Notes: a model not told the origin generated them from the sequence alone. Numbered from the stretch's first letter, positions 27,894 to 37,465 are shown. The stretch: 64,000 nt of DNA from Pseudoalteromonas tunicata (GCF_002310815.1 NZ_CP011032.1:412001-476000); one strand, 5' to 3'. Numbers and translations: made by a program.

Positions 27894-28123
27894 TAGTTAA
27901 CCTGTTGCGCGTTTTGTAATTTCAACAGGAGGTTTTCTAACGTACTTGCAGCATGCTTTTGTTTTTCATCGCTTTCGATAGCTTCAAGCTGTAAAGTTTC
28001 ATTTTCGTCTATTAGCTGACTATTTTTTTCTTTTAAATCGCTAACTTCTTGCTGCAATTTGTTTTTTTGCTCGATTAGTTGATTGATCAGTTGTTCGAGT
28101 TGAAGAAGAGTGTTGTCTGACAT
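27893..28123 (-). CDS. ZapB-like coiled-coil protein (TIGR02449 type)
   Basis: A 76-residue coiled-coil protein, starting at the internal ATG 28123 (SDNTLLQLEQLINQL). The 12 extra upstream residues look spurious. It is one continuous heptad-repeat helix rich in Gln, Glu, Lys and Leu, like the small proteins found next to zapA in marine gammaproteobacteria and like ZapB. Coupling to zapA by a one-base overlap supports a role in Z-ring assembly. That role is inference from position and shape. Confidence 0.78.
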   Translation of the reverse strand: MSDNTLLQLEQLINQLIEQKNKLQQEVSDLKEKNSQLIDENETLQLEAIESDEKQKHAASTLENLLLKLQNAQQVN

Positions 28124-28376
28124 AATGCGCTCTTTTAACTGGTTTAAATAGACTTGCAATTTAATCTAATTACTCGTTTATTACTACCTTAAACATGCGT
28201 AAATAGAGGAATTTTGGCCTTTTTTTTGTAACCAAGCATATTAAGAGCCTATTTAACGATTTAATTGGCAACATATGAGCCTGCTTAGGCTTTGTTGGCT
28301 GATTTTAGACAATTATTTGCTATTGTTTTTAGCTTGTGTTTCACTGCGCAAAATTGACTTTCAGTTGGATAATATT

Positions 28377-29216
28377 GTGCTGAGCTATCGCCATTCTTTT
28401 CATGCAGGAAACCCTGCCGATGTGATTAAACATTTAGTTTTGCGTGAAGTATTACAATACTTAACGCAAAAAGATAAGCCGTTTGATTATATTGATACCC
28501 ACTCTGGTGCAGGCATGTACACACTTGCCTCTGATGAATCTCAAAAAACACAAGAGTATCAAACGGGGATTGCCAAGCTTTGGCAGTATCAGGGCAATAA
28601 TCAGGCAATTCAAAACTATGTTGAATTGATTAAAAATTATAATCTTGATGGTGAATTGGCCTTTTATCCGGGTTCGCCATCAGTTGCTTGTTCACAATTG
28701 CGGGCATACGACAAAGGCTGGTTCTTTGAATTGCATCCGCAAGATATTAAGCATTTAGATGATAACTTTCGTTCTCATCGTAATGTGAAGGTAAAGTTCG
28801 AAGATGGTTTCAAGGGGTTGATTGGTTTAGTGCCACCACAATCACGCCGTGCTTGTGTATTAATCGATCCGCCTTACGAAATTAAATCTGACTATGATTT
28901 AGTCGTCGATACGTTAGTCAAAGCATATAAGCGTTTTGCTACTGGGACTTATATGGTTTGGTATCCGGTTGTTAACCGTGAGCGGATTGATAGAATGGAG
29001 CAACGCTTTAAAGATTCGGGCATTAAAAATATTTGTTTATATGAATTGGCGACACAGGCAGATACCGATGAATTTGGTATGACAGCATCGGGCATGATAG
29101 TAATTAATCCACCGTGGACGCTAGCTAAAACGATGAGTGAAGTATTACCAGAGTTAGTGTCGTTATTGAGCGAGGCTGATGGCTTTTATCGTGCTGAGCA
29201 ACTGGTCGAAGAATAA
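28377..29216 (+). CDS. rlmJ: 23S rRNA (adenine2030-N6)-methyltransferase RlmJ
   Basis: RlmJ methylates N6 of A2030 in 23S rRNA. I use the GTG at 28377 (279 residues, 280 in E. coli) because translation then begins LSYRHSFHAGNPADV, the conserved RlmJ start. The 34 earlier residues are unrelated and hydrophobic. Other motifs are DTHSGAG (AdoMet site) and the catalytic IDPPYE. It is monocistronic, divergent from the zapB-like/zapA pair and followed by a strong terminator. Confidence 0.93.
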   Translation: MLSYRHSFHAGNPADVIKHLVLREVLQYLTQKDKPFDYIDTHSGAGMYTLASDESQKTQEYQTGIAKLWQYQGNNQAIQNYVELIKNYNLDGELAFYPGSPSVACSQLRAYDKGWFFELHPQDIKHLDDNFRSHRNVKVKFEDGFKGLIGLVPPQSRRACVLIDPPYEIKSDYDLVVDTLVKAYKRFATGTYMVWYPVVNRERIDRMEQRFKDSGIKNICLYELATQADTDEFGMTASGMIVINPPWTLAKTMSEVLPELVSLLSEADGFYRAEQLVEE

Positions 29217-29239
29217 GTCACGTTTGATTGCTGTTCACT

Positions 29240-29267
29240 AAAAAGGGAGCTTCTTAGCTCCCTTTTT
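29240..29267 (+). terminator. Rho-independent terminator after rlmJ
   Basis: AAAAAGGGAGC / GCTCCCTTTTT with loop TTCTTA lies 24 bases past the rlmJ stop. Confidence 0.88.
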
Positions 29268-29341
29268 GCTGTCTAATGAAATTAAAATTTTTTATTCAAT
29301 TAAATTCAATGTGTTAGTGAGTCTCTTACCTAAAGTCTAGG

Positions 29342-30136
29342 TTAATTAAAATACACTGCCTTGAATGACGCTAGAGGTTGCTGTTGTTGATTAAGTAACT
29401 GTAAATCGTCACCGATAATACTGTAACTTGTTGTTTGACTCAGAACGTTTAAAAAAGCATTTTCTTGTGCCATGGTGTTTTGGCACATTTTACGGGTGCT
29501 GGCGAGCTGAGAAAAAGTAAGTGCATGCTCACTGTTTTGATAACTCCCCATAAAACTATTGCAGCCGCTAAAACCTTTGACGCGGTTTTCACTGCGTAAT
29601 TGTAAAAACAACTCTTGGCTATTCTCATCATTTATAACGGCTTCTTTACCAATTAACATGACTTTCCAATAAGTATTGGTCAGTGGTGTATTTAATTTAA
29701 GCTCTTTGACGCGTTCGACTTCAATATTTAATACCGCAGCGTCATTTTGTTTAAATGGATCAAGTAGGGTGCTTGAGGTGTAAATTAATTTATCTTGTGC
29801 GTGAATTTGTGCGCGTACATTGTAGCTTAAGCCGGGTTTAATCATATCAACTGAGTAAGGCAATGTTACTTTAAAAGGTTGAGCAGTATGTAGCGCGGTT
29901 TTAGCTGTGCTTATCACGGGCGCTGCAATATCCATAATCGATACATCTTCAAGAGTGATAGTCAGTACAGAATCTGGCGGTAACATACTACGATCGCGGT
30001 AAGATACTGAAATTTCGTGTTCACCTTGGTTATTTAAGTGCTCTGAACTTTGCATTTGGCAAGCTGTTAATACAATACAGCCTAATGTAAGAAAAAATAC
30101 AAAAACCAGATTGTTAGAAAGACGGTTGAGCGACAT
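29342..30136 (-). CDS. Lipoprotein with YbaY-like and META/HslJ domains
   Basis: I choose ATG 30136 (264 residues), which gives a lipoprotein signal with lipobox VLTAC. The upstream TTG adds a second hydrophobic run. The mature protein has two parts. The first is a YbaY/YscW-like beta domain with the DSVLTITLEDVS and VTLPYSV segments. The second is a META (HslJ-type) domain with the NTYWKVM start and FSGCNSFMGSYQ, followed by STRKMC. META lipoproteins are linked to heat, novobiocin and envelope stress. Two families fused in one lipoprotein is less common than either alone. Confidence 0.82.
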   Translation of the reverse strand: MSLNRLSNNLVFVFFLTLGCIVLTACQMQSSEHLNNQGEHEISVSYRDRSMLPPDSVLTITLEDVSIMDIAAPVISTAKTALHTAQPFKVTLPYSVDMIKPGLSYNVRAQIHAQDKLIYTSSTLLDPFKQNDAAVLNIEVERVKELKLNTPLTNTYWKVMLIGKEAVINDENSQELFLQLRSENRVKGFSGCNSFMGSYQNSEHALTFSQLASTRKMCQNTMAQENAFLNVLSQTTSYSIIGDDLQLLNQQQQPLASFKAVYFN

Positions 30137-30240
30137 GAAGCAAAATCCTAATAAAAGTAATAAGGTCAAAACAGTGAAGGATAATATTGAATGCAGCCTT
30201 AATCTAAGCTTAATTACTTCGCTGGTAAAGCGATTAATAG

Positions 30241-30390
30241 CTAACCTGAATATGGGATAATAAATCTATCTTAGGCCATTATTTTAACGCTAGTAGTGTT
30301 GGATTAACTTACGATAGACCCGCAATTGACCTGCTAGTCTGCCTTGATACCCTTAAAAATTCTGGCTAGAGATGAATCGCTCAGATTAGT
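30241..30390 (+). repeat. Interspersed repeat, copy B
   Basis: About 150 bases beginning AACCTGAATATGGGATAATA and containing GTTGGATTAACTTACGATAG, TACCCTTAAAAATTCTGG and CTAGAGATGAA. It is collinear with copy A (12541-12690) and opposite in orientation to copy C. It lies between the META lipoprotein start and the phnA terminator, with no ORF. Confidence 0.72.
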
Positions 30391-30392
30391 TA

Positions 30393-30418
30393 TAAAAAAG
30401 CCCAACAAAAGTTGGGCT
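30393..30418 (-). terminator. Rho-independent terminator after phnA
   Basis: AGCCCAAC / GTTGGGCT with loop AAAA. The A-run on its left makes a T-run on the minus strand, 30 bases past the phnA stop. Confidence 0.8.
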
Positions 30419-30447
30419 GCTTGGAATTAAGAATCATCTTTTTCGAA

Positions 30448-31011
30448 TTATTTTTTAACGTATTTTGTTAAAATAACAATACGCTGACCATCAACACGGC
30501 CTTCAATATGTTCTGGATTGCTTGTTAAGCCAATGTTGCGCACCGCAGTGCCACGTTTGGCAACTAAGCTGCTGCCTTTAACGTCTAAATCTTTGATGAG
30601 TGTAACAGTGTCACCCGCTTGTAATTGTACACCGTTGCTATCGATATGTTTGATATCTTCGATTTCAGCAATAGCAGTTTGTGCCCATGCTTGTGTTTCT
30701 TCTTCAAGATAAAGCATATCTAATAAATCTTTCGCCCAACCTTCGGTATTAATACGGTTTAGCATACGCCACGCCATAACTTGCACCGCTGGCGTTTGGC
30801 TCCACATGCTGTCGTTCAAACAATGCCAGTGATTTACTACGAGGTCAGTTTTGTTTTCAATTTGGTCTTTACAGACTTGGCACATGTAAACGCACTTGTC
30901 TGAATGTGCTTCAGCCACAGGTGGGACTTCATACACAGATAATGATTCGGTTGAACCACAAAGTTCACATTTATGGCCACTACGTTCGATTAGTGTTTGT
31001 TCAATGCTCAT
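30448..31011 (-). CDS. phnA: PhnA/YjdM family zinc-ribbon protein
   Basis: A 187-residue PhnA-family protein. Four cysteines form a zinc ribbon (Cys15, Cys18, Cys44, Cys47 in CELC and CQVC), followed by a helical middle part and the C-terminal PhnA domain (GDTVTLIKDLDVKG, RGTAVRNIGL). The E. coli homologue was named for the phosphonate operon but is not itself a phosphonatase, and its function remains unclear. This copy carries the longer N-terminal extension seen in marine bacteria. It is monocistronic with a terminator. Confidence 0.88.
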   Translation of the reverse strand: MSIEQTLIERSGHKCELCGSTESLSVYEVPPVAEAHSDKCVYMCQVCKDQIENKTDLVVNHWHCLNDSMWSQTPAVQVMAWRMLNRINTEGWAKDLLDMLYLEEETQAWAQTAIAEIEDIKHIDSNGVQLQAGDTVTLIKDLDVKGSSLVAKRGTAVRNIGLTSNPEHIEGRVDGQRIVILTKYVKK

Positions 31012-31118
31012 GGGAGGCGTTCCTGTCTATTGCAAACGCGGTATTATACTCAAGTACCGTGAAAGTGCGAGGTGCAAGGTAAAAATAACTGTATAAAAAG
31101 TAGGGTTAAAGATAATGA

Positions 31119-31880
31119 TTACTGTGTCATGATAGAATCTAAAGGTTGCTGTTTTGATACAATTTGCATATATCGTTGCACAATTACGTCAAGCACACCT
31201 TGCTGTTGTAATTTTTCAATCGCTTTATTAAGTGCAGGCAATAAGTTGACATGTTCTTCTCTTAAGCGAATATGTGTGAATCCTGTGGAGTGAATTGGGC
31301 CTAATTGAATGGGAATATTCAGTTGTTGCGACCAATACAAAGCTGGAAGGTCGCCAGAGATAGCAACATTTATTCGTCGTTTATCAAGCGCCATTATCAA
31401 TTCTTTTTCAGAAGCTAAATCAACTCGTTCAAATAAGTAATCATCATGATAAAAATAACCTCTAACAGTTCCTACTGGGCGATCTTTAATGGCATCAAGT
31501 GTTAACCATGATTTTGCTTGTCCAGGTAAAAAAATCAGATGCTCTGTGACGGTCAACAGTGGTACTGATAATACATATCCATTGGGAATTTTATGATTAG
31601 TGAACCAGCTTGGGCTAATAATATCAAAATCGAGTTCGCCTCGAGCTAAAGCAACTTGTGTTCTTTTTGAGGGTAATATTACTTCAATCCCTTTAATATT
31701 TGCTTCTTGTAATACCAGATGAATAAATTCAGGGTAAATACCAGGATAATCAGGATTATTGTTGTAATAAGGAATCAAGCCATTTGAAGCGCTTAAGTCA
31801 TATTTTAAGCTCGCTGAAGTGACTCCCTCAGCGGATAAAAAACAACTAAAAAATGTAACAATGGCAATTACCGTTCTCAT
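31119..31880 (-). CDS. Periplasmic solute-binding protein (SBP_bac_3-like)
   Basis: I use ATG 31880 (253 residues), which starts a clear signal peptide (MRTVIAIVTFFSCFLSAEG). The 28 upstream residues are charged and lack signal character. The mature protein has the type II periplasmic-binding layout (DFDIISPSWFTNHK, then VGTVRGYFYHDDYLF and a late ALNKAIEKLQQQGVLDVIVQRY helix), like amino-acid-binding proteins without a transporter nearby. No ABC genes adjoin it, so it may be an orphan sensor-type binding protein. Confidence 0.78.
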   Translation of the reverse strand: MRTVIAIVTFFSCFLSAEGVTSASLKYDLSASNGLIPYYNNNPDYPGIYPEFIHLVLQEANIKGIEVILPSKRTQVALARGELDFDIISPSWFTNHKIPNGYVLSVPLLTVTEHLIFLPGQAKSWLTLDAIKDRPVGTVRGYFYHDDYLFERVDLASEKELIMALDKRRINVAISGDLPALYWSQQLNIPIQLGPIHSTGFTHIRLREEHVNLLPALNKAIEKLQQQGVLDVIVQRYMQIVSKQQPLDSIMTQ

Positions 31881-32228
31881 TACACATACGCCTTGATAAC
31901 GTTTAAATTTAAAGAATTTATTCTCTAAGGTATTGTTAAACTTAATCTTATCTATAAAAAACAAAAAGTTTTAATTATAAAACTCATAATTTTTATTGAG
32001 AGTAGCCTATGATTAATCTTAGTTAACTTATTAAAAATATAGCACTAAACATTTTAGCGACAATTATTATCGTTTTCACATCGCAAATCTTGAATGAAAT
32101 CAATAATACAGCTATCTAATTACGTTGTTTTTTTAAATTGAACTGAATAAATTTAAGCTAGGGGTTTTTCATTTTGTTAAAAATGGTATTGTCGATTGTA
32201 TGGTAAAGCGAAGTTGGGCCTGTCACTT

Positions 32229-33473
32229 ATGAATATTCAAGACCACAATAACGAACAGCAGTTTGTTGCTCGCCAGGCTATTTTTGATAGTCATAAAAAA
32301 ATTTATGCCTATGAATTATTATATCGAGATTCAGCTGATAATTTTTTTCCTGCTCATTTAACGGATGAACAAGCTACCGGACGGATGTTTTTTGATGCGC
32401 TGCTATTACACGGGGTAGAGAAATTAGCTGCCCACAAAAAAGCGTTTATTAATGTATCTACTTCTGGGTTAATTTTAGAGTTACCGCATTTAATATCGCC
32501 ACTTCATGTGGTAATCGAAATTGTTGAACGTACTGAAGATATCTTAGAGGTTGCCGAATTTGTCACCCAAATGCGGAAAAAGGGCTATATGTTTGCCCTT
32601 GATGATTACGATGGTAATGCAAAATGGCAGCCGTTACTTGAGAAGGTGCAATATATAAAACTTGAAGTCGAAACACCGTTAATGCGTACTTTGCTGCAAG
32701 TTAAAAAGTTAAAGCGACTCGATCCTAAAGTTAAAATCATAGTTGAGAGAATTGAAGATCACGCTACCTTTGTTGAGTTAGAACAGGCTGGGGTGGATTT
32801 ATTTCAGGGATATTTTTTTGCTAAACCTGAAATGATGAACTTAAAAAACATTTCACCGATTAAGTTAGTAGTGATTGATTTATTAAGATTAGTATTACAA
32901 GAATATTTAGATTTTGACGCAGTACAAAGTAAGGTTGCCCGTGATTTAAGCCTAACAGCTCGCGTATTAAAGATGGCAAACTCGGCTTGCAAAAGCTCTA
33001 AAAGTACCATTAGCTCATTGTCGCAAGCCATTATTTATTTGGGCGAAGAACTAGTGCGTCAATTTATCACTGTGCTTGCCTTAAGTGAGCTTGGAAAAGA
33101 TAAACCATCAGAGTTAACTAAGCTTGGCCTTACGCGGGCTAAATTTATGAGCAATATGCTCGATGGTAAAGACCAAAACTTAGTGAATACTGCATACCTA
33201 GTGGGTTTAGTGTCGGTATTAGATGCGATATTAGATAAGTCAATGAGTGAAATTTGTGATGAATTTTTATTAAGTTTTGAATGTCGTGATGCTTTGTTAT
33301 TTCACGAAGGTGAAATAGGGGCCACTTTACAGTTGTGCATGGCGATTGAGCGTGATGATACCGAAGCACTCCTTCAGGCGATTCGACCAAATAACATCAG
33401 TTTTCGACAAATTGGCCAAGCATATGTTGAGGCTTTGTTTTATGCAGATGAAACACTAGAGTTTATTTCATAA
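32229..33473 (+). CDS. EAL-HDOD signalling protein
   Basis: I use ATG 32229 (414 residues). The upstream in-frame TTG adds 11 residues that do not belong to the domain. The EAL domain (about 11-205) reads ELLYR at Glu29, where active enzymes have EAL, and keeps FINVST, VIEIVER, ALDDYD, YIKLE and FQGYF. An HDOD domain follows (about 210-390, with SLTARVLKMANS and LSQAIIYLGEELVRQF). This pairing (YuxH/CdgJ type) usually acts as a signalling scaffold that affects motility or stress responses, often without phosphodiesterase activity. Residual activity cannot be excluded by eye. A terminator follows. Confidence 0.88.
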   Translation: MNIQDHNNEQQFVARQAIFDSHKKIYAYELLYRDSADNFFPAHLTDEQATGRMFFDALLLHGVEKLAAHKKAFINVSTSGLILELPHLISPLHVVIEIVERTEDILEVAEFVTQMRKKGYMFALDDYDGNAKWQPLLEKVQYIKLEVETPLMRTLLQVKKLKRLDPKVKIIVERIEDHATFVELEQAGVDLFQGYFFAKPEMMNLKNISPIKLVVIDLLRLVLQEYLDFDAVQSKVARDLSLTARVLKMANSACKSSKSTISSLSQAIIYLGEELVRQFITVLALSELGKDKPSELTKLGLTRAKFMSNMLDGKDQNLVNTAYLVGLVSVLDAILDKSMSEICDEFLLSFECRDALLFHEGEIGATLQLCMAIERDDTEALLQAIRPNNISFRQIGQAYVEALFYADETLEFIS

Positions 33474-33492
33474 TTACGATTTTAAGTTACTT

Positions 33493-33522
33493 AAAGGCAC
33501 TTAATGTTAAGTGCCTTTTTTC
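33493..33522 (+). terminator. Terminator between EAL-HDOD gene and arsJ
   Basis: AAAGGCACTTA / TAAGTGCCTTT with loop ATGT and a T-run on the plus strand. It lies 20 bases past the EAL-HDOD stop and abuts the arsJ stop on the other strand. Confidence 0.8.
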
Positions 33523-34769
33523 TATAGGATTAAATTAGCGTTTTTATTGGGAAGCTGGGTCGATATTATGGCTGCAAGTACAATAAATGATGTTGAAATC
33601 AATAAACATGCTTGCAAGCCTGCGTATTGGAATACCCAACCGGATAAAACAGTACCAAGCAACCGACCCATCGCATTCGCCATATAATAAAACCCGACAT
33701 CTAACGAGACGTTTTGTTGGTCTGCATAGCTGACAATTAAGTAGCTATGCAGTGACGAATTAACCGCAAAAATAGCACCAAATACTAATAAACCAATAAT
33801 TAAGCTTTGCTCGGGATAGAAATCGGTTATGAGCGCAACGGCAATACATGTAGGAAGCACACTTAAATAAACCGCCCACTTAAAAGCAGTTTTACCTGTC
33901 GGTAACAGCCCTTGTGTTTTACCTGTAAAGCGGGGAGCTAAGGTTTGCACAATGCCATAACCAATAATCCAGCACGCCATAAACCCACCGACCCACCAAT
34001 GATCCCACTTAAATTGCATCGCTAAATAAACCGGTAGTGCAACCACAAACCAGACATCTCGCGCAGCAAATAAAAATAAGCGAGCCGCAGAGAGCGCATT
34101 TATTGCCGGGCTTTTTGAAAATAACTCACTGAATTTAGGCTTATTTTTTGATTTACCTAAATCGCTTTTAAGTAACAGTAAACTCAAGAGCCATACGCAA
34201 GTCAGTGCAGTTGCCATTACCCATAGTGCACCTTGAAAACCCAGATTTGAAAGTAATACCCCTCCTAAAAAGAAACCGATACCTTTTAGCGCATTCTTAG
34301 ATCCGGTTAGTGTGGCAACCCATTGATATAATTTACCTTCACTATTTTCGGGGAGTAGTACTTTAATGGCACTTTTAGCGCTCATTTTATTGAGATCTTT
34401 TGCAATACCGCTTAATGCTTGTGCGGCCATGACATAGATAATACTGAGCATTTCAATTGGCACGCACAGCATAACCAGAGCAATAATTTGTAATGCTAAG
34501 CCAATATTCATTGTTTTATTAAGGCCGAGTTTAGCGCCAAGCCAACCACCGACTAAATTAGTCACTACACCAAAAATTTCATAAAACAAAAATAACATGG
34601 CGATATTAAGCGGGCTGTAACCCAACTGGTGGAAATACAACACCATCAACATCCGTAGTGCGCCATCTGTTAAAGTAAAGGCCCAGTAATTGGCGGTTAT
34701 CAGCAAGTATTGGCGCATGGCAACCGACAGGCTTGCTATGGATTTGTTAAAGGAAAACAGCCCTAACAT
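33522..34769 (-). CDS. arsJ: Organoarsenical efflux MFS transporter ArsJ
   Basis: ArsJ exports 1-arseno-3-phosphoglycerate, made when a GAPDH uses arsenate in place of phosphate. Together they give arsenate resistance without reduction. This 415-residue, roughly 12-helix MFS protein shows the ArsJ-type opening (RQYLLITANYWAFTLTDGALRM) and SAKSAIKVLLPE. Its start lies two bases after the stop of a dedicated GAPDH gene. That pairing, downstream of an ArsR gene, is the established gapdh-arsJ arrangement and is the main support for the name. Confidence 0.92.
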   Translation of the reverse strand: MLGLFSFNKSIASLSVAMRQYLLITANYWAFTLTDGALRMLMVLYFHQLGYSPLNIAMLFLFYEIFGVVTNLVGGWLGAKLGLNKTMNIGLALQIIALVMLCVPIEMLSIIYVMAAQALSGIAKDLNKMSAKSAIKVLLPENSEGKLYQWVATLTGSKNALKGIGFFLGGVLLSNLGFQGALWVMATALTCVWLLSLLLLKSDLGKSKNKPKFSELFSKSPAINALSAARLFLFAARDVWFVVALPVYLAMQFKWDHWWVGGFMACWIIGYGIVQTLAPRFTGKTQGLLPTGKTAFKWAVYLSVLPTCIAVALITDFYPEQSLIIGLLVFGAIFAVNSSLHSYLIVSYADQQNVSLDVGFYYMANAMGRLLGTVLSGWVFQYAGLQACLLISTSFIVLAAIISTQLPNKNANLIL

Positions 34770-34771
34770 GG

Positions 34772-35782
34772 TTACACCTTATCAGCCAAACCAACCATAC
34801 GTGCAAGTTCAGCGGTACGGTTTGCATAGCCCCACTCATTGTCGTACCACACATACAGTTTTACTTGGGTTTCATTAATGACCATGGTTGAAAGTGCATC
34901 TATGATGCTTGAACGAGGATCGGTTTTGTAATCTATCGAAACCAAGGGTCTGGTTTCGAAGCCCATAATTCCTTTAAGTTCATTGTTTGCAGCTTCTTGT
35001 AATAATGAATTAACTTCTAGCGCGTTTGTCGGGCTAGCGACTTCGAAAACACAATCAGTTAGCGATGCATTGGCAAGCGGCACACGAATAGCGTGGCCGT
35101 TTAATTTACCCGCGAGCTCAGGAAAAATATGAGTTATTGCGGTTGCCGAGCCTGTGGTGGTTGGAATTAGGCTCATGCCGCACGCTCTGGCGCGACGTAA
35201 GTCCTTGTGCGGCGCATCTAAAATGGTTTGGGTATTGGTGATGTCATGAATGGTGGTCATTGAACCATGTTTAATACCAATTTTTTCATGAATGACTTTT
35301 ACGACGGGGGCTAAGCAATTGGTAGTGCAAGATGCTGCGGTAACAATTGGGTGGTGTTCTTTATCAAATAAATGCTCATTGACACCCATTACAACATTCA
35401 AAATTCCTTCTTCTTTCACTGGGGCCGTAACCACAACGCGCTTTACACCTTGGGCTAAATAAGCATCGAGTAAAGTCTTGGTTTTCATTTTGCCTGAAGC
35501 TTCAATTACCACATCACATTGTGACCAATCGGTATCGTTAATGGATTTATTTTTACTACATAAAATGGGTTTGCCGTTGATTACGATAGATGAGTCTTGA
35601 TGGGTTGCTTCATGGTGCCAGCGACCGTGAACCGAATCAAAATTCATTAAATGCGCCAGTGTTTCGGCATCGCCAGCAGGGTCGTTAATTTGGATAATTT
35701 CAATATCTTGCCAATCAAACGCGGCGCGCATTGATAATCGCCCCATGCGGCCAAAACCATTAATGCCAATTTTTATAGTCAT
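34772..35782 (-). CDS. ArsJ-associated glyceraldehyde-3-phosphate dehydrogenase
   Basis: A 336-residue GAPDH with the NAD-binding [10 protein letters not shown] start and the catalytic Cys152 in [11 protein letters not shown]. In this operon it is expected to make 1-arseno-3-phosphoglycerate from arsenate and glyceraldehyde-3-phosphate for export by ArsJ, rather than serve glycolysis. It lies between the ArsR fusion gene and arsJ on one strand (39- and 2-base gaps). The housekeeping copy must be elsewhere. Confidence 0.92.
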   Translation of the reverse strand: MTIKIGINGFGRMGRLSMRAAFDWQDIEIIQINDPAGDAETLAHLMNFDSVHGRWHHEATHQDSSIVINGKPILCSKNKSINDTDWSQCDVVIEASGKMKTKTLLDAYLAQGVKRVVVTAPVKEEGILNVVMGVNEHLFDKEHHPIVTAASCTTNCLAPVVKVIHEKIGIKHGSMTTIHDITNTQTILDAPHKDLRRARACGMSLIPTTTGSATAITHIFPELAGKLNGHAIRVPLANASLTDCVFEVASPTNALEVNSLLQEAANNELKGIMGFETRPLVSIDYKTDPRSSIIDALSTMVINETQVKLYVWYDNEWGYANRTAELARMVGLADKV

Positions 35783-35821
35783 GTCTTCATTCCTAGTAAG
35801 TTAATTACATTGAGTGAGTAG

Positions 35822-36631
35822 TTAAACGTTACATAAATTTTGTTTATCTGGTCGATTAGCCATCTGTGATAAACGGGTTAAATCAGGTAAAAGTTGGTTG
35901 ATATTGTGCTGGGTGGTTTCAGCCAGGACGGCTTTAGCCCAGAGAGGTAAATTAGGATGAATGCGATAAAACACCCATTGACCTTGTTTTCGGTCAGAAA
36001 TAATGTGCGCTTTTTTTAATATAGCCAAATTGCGAGAGACTTTTGGTTGGCAATCTTGCCCCAGTGCAATCATTAACTCACATACACATAATTCGCCATG
36101 ATAGTGCGTAAGCATTAAGGTTTTTAGACGTATCTCATCACTTAATGCTTTATAAAACTGCAAGGGGTCAACAGCTATACTAGCAGGTGCTGAGCAAGTC
36201 GTTGGATTAGTTTTAGGTAAATATCCCTCGCCGTGTAAAAACATCGCTATACGGTTATTAATTTCAAGCAGCGTGGTGTAAAACGGCTGTAAATCGATGC
36301 GTGTTTTTGGGTCGGTACAGTCCCAAGCAAGCTGGTGGTCAGCACCTTGAAAGTGATTGCATTCAGCGCTGGCTAAATTGCAAAGGGTGATCACATAATC
36401 AAATTTTTTATTGCTAAATTGCTGAACATTTTTTGCTGCTAATAGGTGTGTATTCTTAATACCAAATTGTGTCAGTGCATCAAGCGTACGAGAATCAACT
36501 TCGGTTGGATGAGTGCCTGCACTAAAAACATCAAACAAATCACCCGCTCTAGTTCTCAATAATGCTTCGGCTATTTGTGAGCGAGCAGAGTTCTCGGTAC
36601 ATAAAAATAATACGGTTTTTTTTGCATTCAT
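35822..36631 (-). CDS. Arsenate reductase-like phosphatase fused to ArsR repressor
   Basis: I use ATG 36631 (269 residues); the TTG five codons upstream lacks a ribosome-binding site. Residues 1-135 are a low-molecular-weight phosphatase/ArsC domain with the Cys11-x5-Arg17 active-site loop (LCTENSARSQ) and the DP segment at about 107. Residues 153-250 are a winged-helix ArsR domain with Cys182 and Cys184 in ELCVCELM and a third Cys194, giving a plausible As(III) site. The fusion lets one protein reduce arsenate and sense the arsenite formed. It heads the gapdh-arsJ operon and probably represses it through the palindrome just upstream. Confidence 0.9.
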   Translation of the reverse strand: MNAKKTVLFLCTENSARSQIAEALLRTRAGDLFDVFSAGTHPTEVDSRTLDALTQFGIKNTHLLAAKNVQQFSNKKFDYVITLCNLASAECNHFQGADHQLAWDCTDPKTRIDLQPFYTTLLEINNRIAMFLHGEGYLPKTNPTTCSAPASIAVDPLQFYKALSDEIRLKTLMLTHYHGELCVCELMIALGQDCQPKVSRNLAILKKAHIISDRKQGQWVFYRIHPNLPLWAKAVLAETTQHNINQLLPDLTRLSQMANRPDKQNLCNV

Positions 36632-36657
36632 AGTGAGACGCAACACAGTTTAAAAAT

Positions 36658-36693
36658 ACATATGAAATAGTTTATATATATATATTCGTATGT
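36658..36693 (-). promoter_or_regulatory. Candidate ArsR operator
   Basis: ACATATGAA and TTCGTATGT form a nearly perfect 9-base inverted repeat (one mismatch) around an 18-base TA-rich core. The site is 27 bases upstream of the ArsR-fusion start, where the promoter of the arsenate operon should lie. ArsR-family repressors bind such spaced AT-rich inverted repeats. The assignment rests on position and symmetry only. Confidence 0.5.
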
Positions 36694-36731
36694 AAATGGG
36701 TCAGGCAAATAAAAATGATCACCAACTTAAA

Positions 36732-37129
36732 TCAGGATTCGCTAGTTTCCGAAATAATAAATGGTTCACCTAACTGCTGATACAACTTGGATATGTCATA
36801 CTCATACAACGTGTCCAAACTCCGTCGGAGGGCATCGTCAATAATATGCTCGGCCAGCACACCTTCGTCAATTAAGCGGTCTAACGGCTTGTCTTTAAAA
36901 TATTCACTATACATGTGCTGCCGGTAAAACCCATACCATTGAGAGTCATGGCAGTGACCAATTGGCCACAACTCACCTTACGCTCACAAGATATGCCACC
37001 TAATGCATTATCAATGATGTCTGCAAAACCTAGAGTATGACCGAAGCCAGCGACCAAGCCGTGATGTTCGAGTGTTTTGGTATAAGGGTAAACATAAATC
37101 TTAGCGCTCAAAAGAGAGTAATAGATCAA
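36732..37129 (-). pseudogene. Decayed IS1634-type transposase (DUF4277) fragment
   Basis: Two overlapping frames together give the N-terminal part of an IS1634-family transposase. The first (to about 36885) reads TLEHHGLVAGFGHTLGF then CGQLVTAMTLNGMGF. The second continues EYFKDKPLDRLIDEGVL then AEHIIDDALRRSLDTLYEY. The frame shift near 36900 and the absence of the remaining 300 or more residues show that the gene is dead and truncated. It ends abruptly at about 36730, close to the arsenate operon promoter. Confidence 0.72.
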
Positions 37130-37204
37130 AATTGGTGATCCGCGTCAAGGTGTTTTTAACAAATGCAGAGAATGCTCGAATACCAAAAAAATTAAATTCA
37201 TTAT

Positions 37205-37465
37205 CTAGGAGCGGAATGACAGCTTCATGCCATTAGCCCCAACGATATCGGTCGTTGCTAAATAAGCAGGTAACGTGAGTTTGCCTGTGCGGATATCAAA
37301 CTGCAGTGTATTTTGCTGAGTTTATACGCAGACTTCAGTCATCGTTTGAATAAAGCGTGATGATGTGGGGGCTTGGTATTGGCAGAATTCAATATTAGTG
37401 CCATTGAAGTTGCAGCGTTGCTGAAGGAGTTGTTGCCACTGTGCTTTTGTTCTGTATGTTTTCAT
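37205..37465 (-). pseudogene. Decayed IS66-type accessory (TnpA-like) ORF
   Basis: Reading from ATG 37465 (GGAG upstream) gives MKTYRTKAQWQQLLQQ and then a FC-x-Y segment, as in the small IS66 accessory proteins. An in-frame TAA interrupts it at codon 48 (37322-37324), after which the same frame stays open for 38 more codons. No tnpB or transposase gene accompanies it. The family match is from the N-terminal motif only. Confidence 0.45.
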
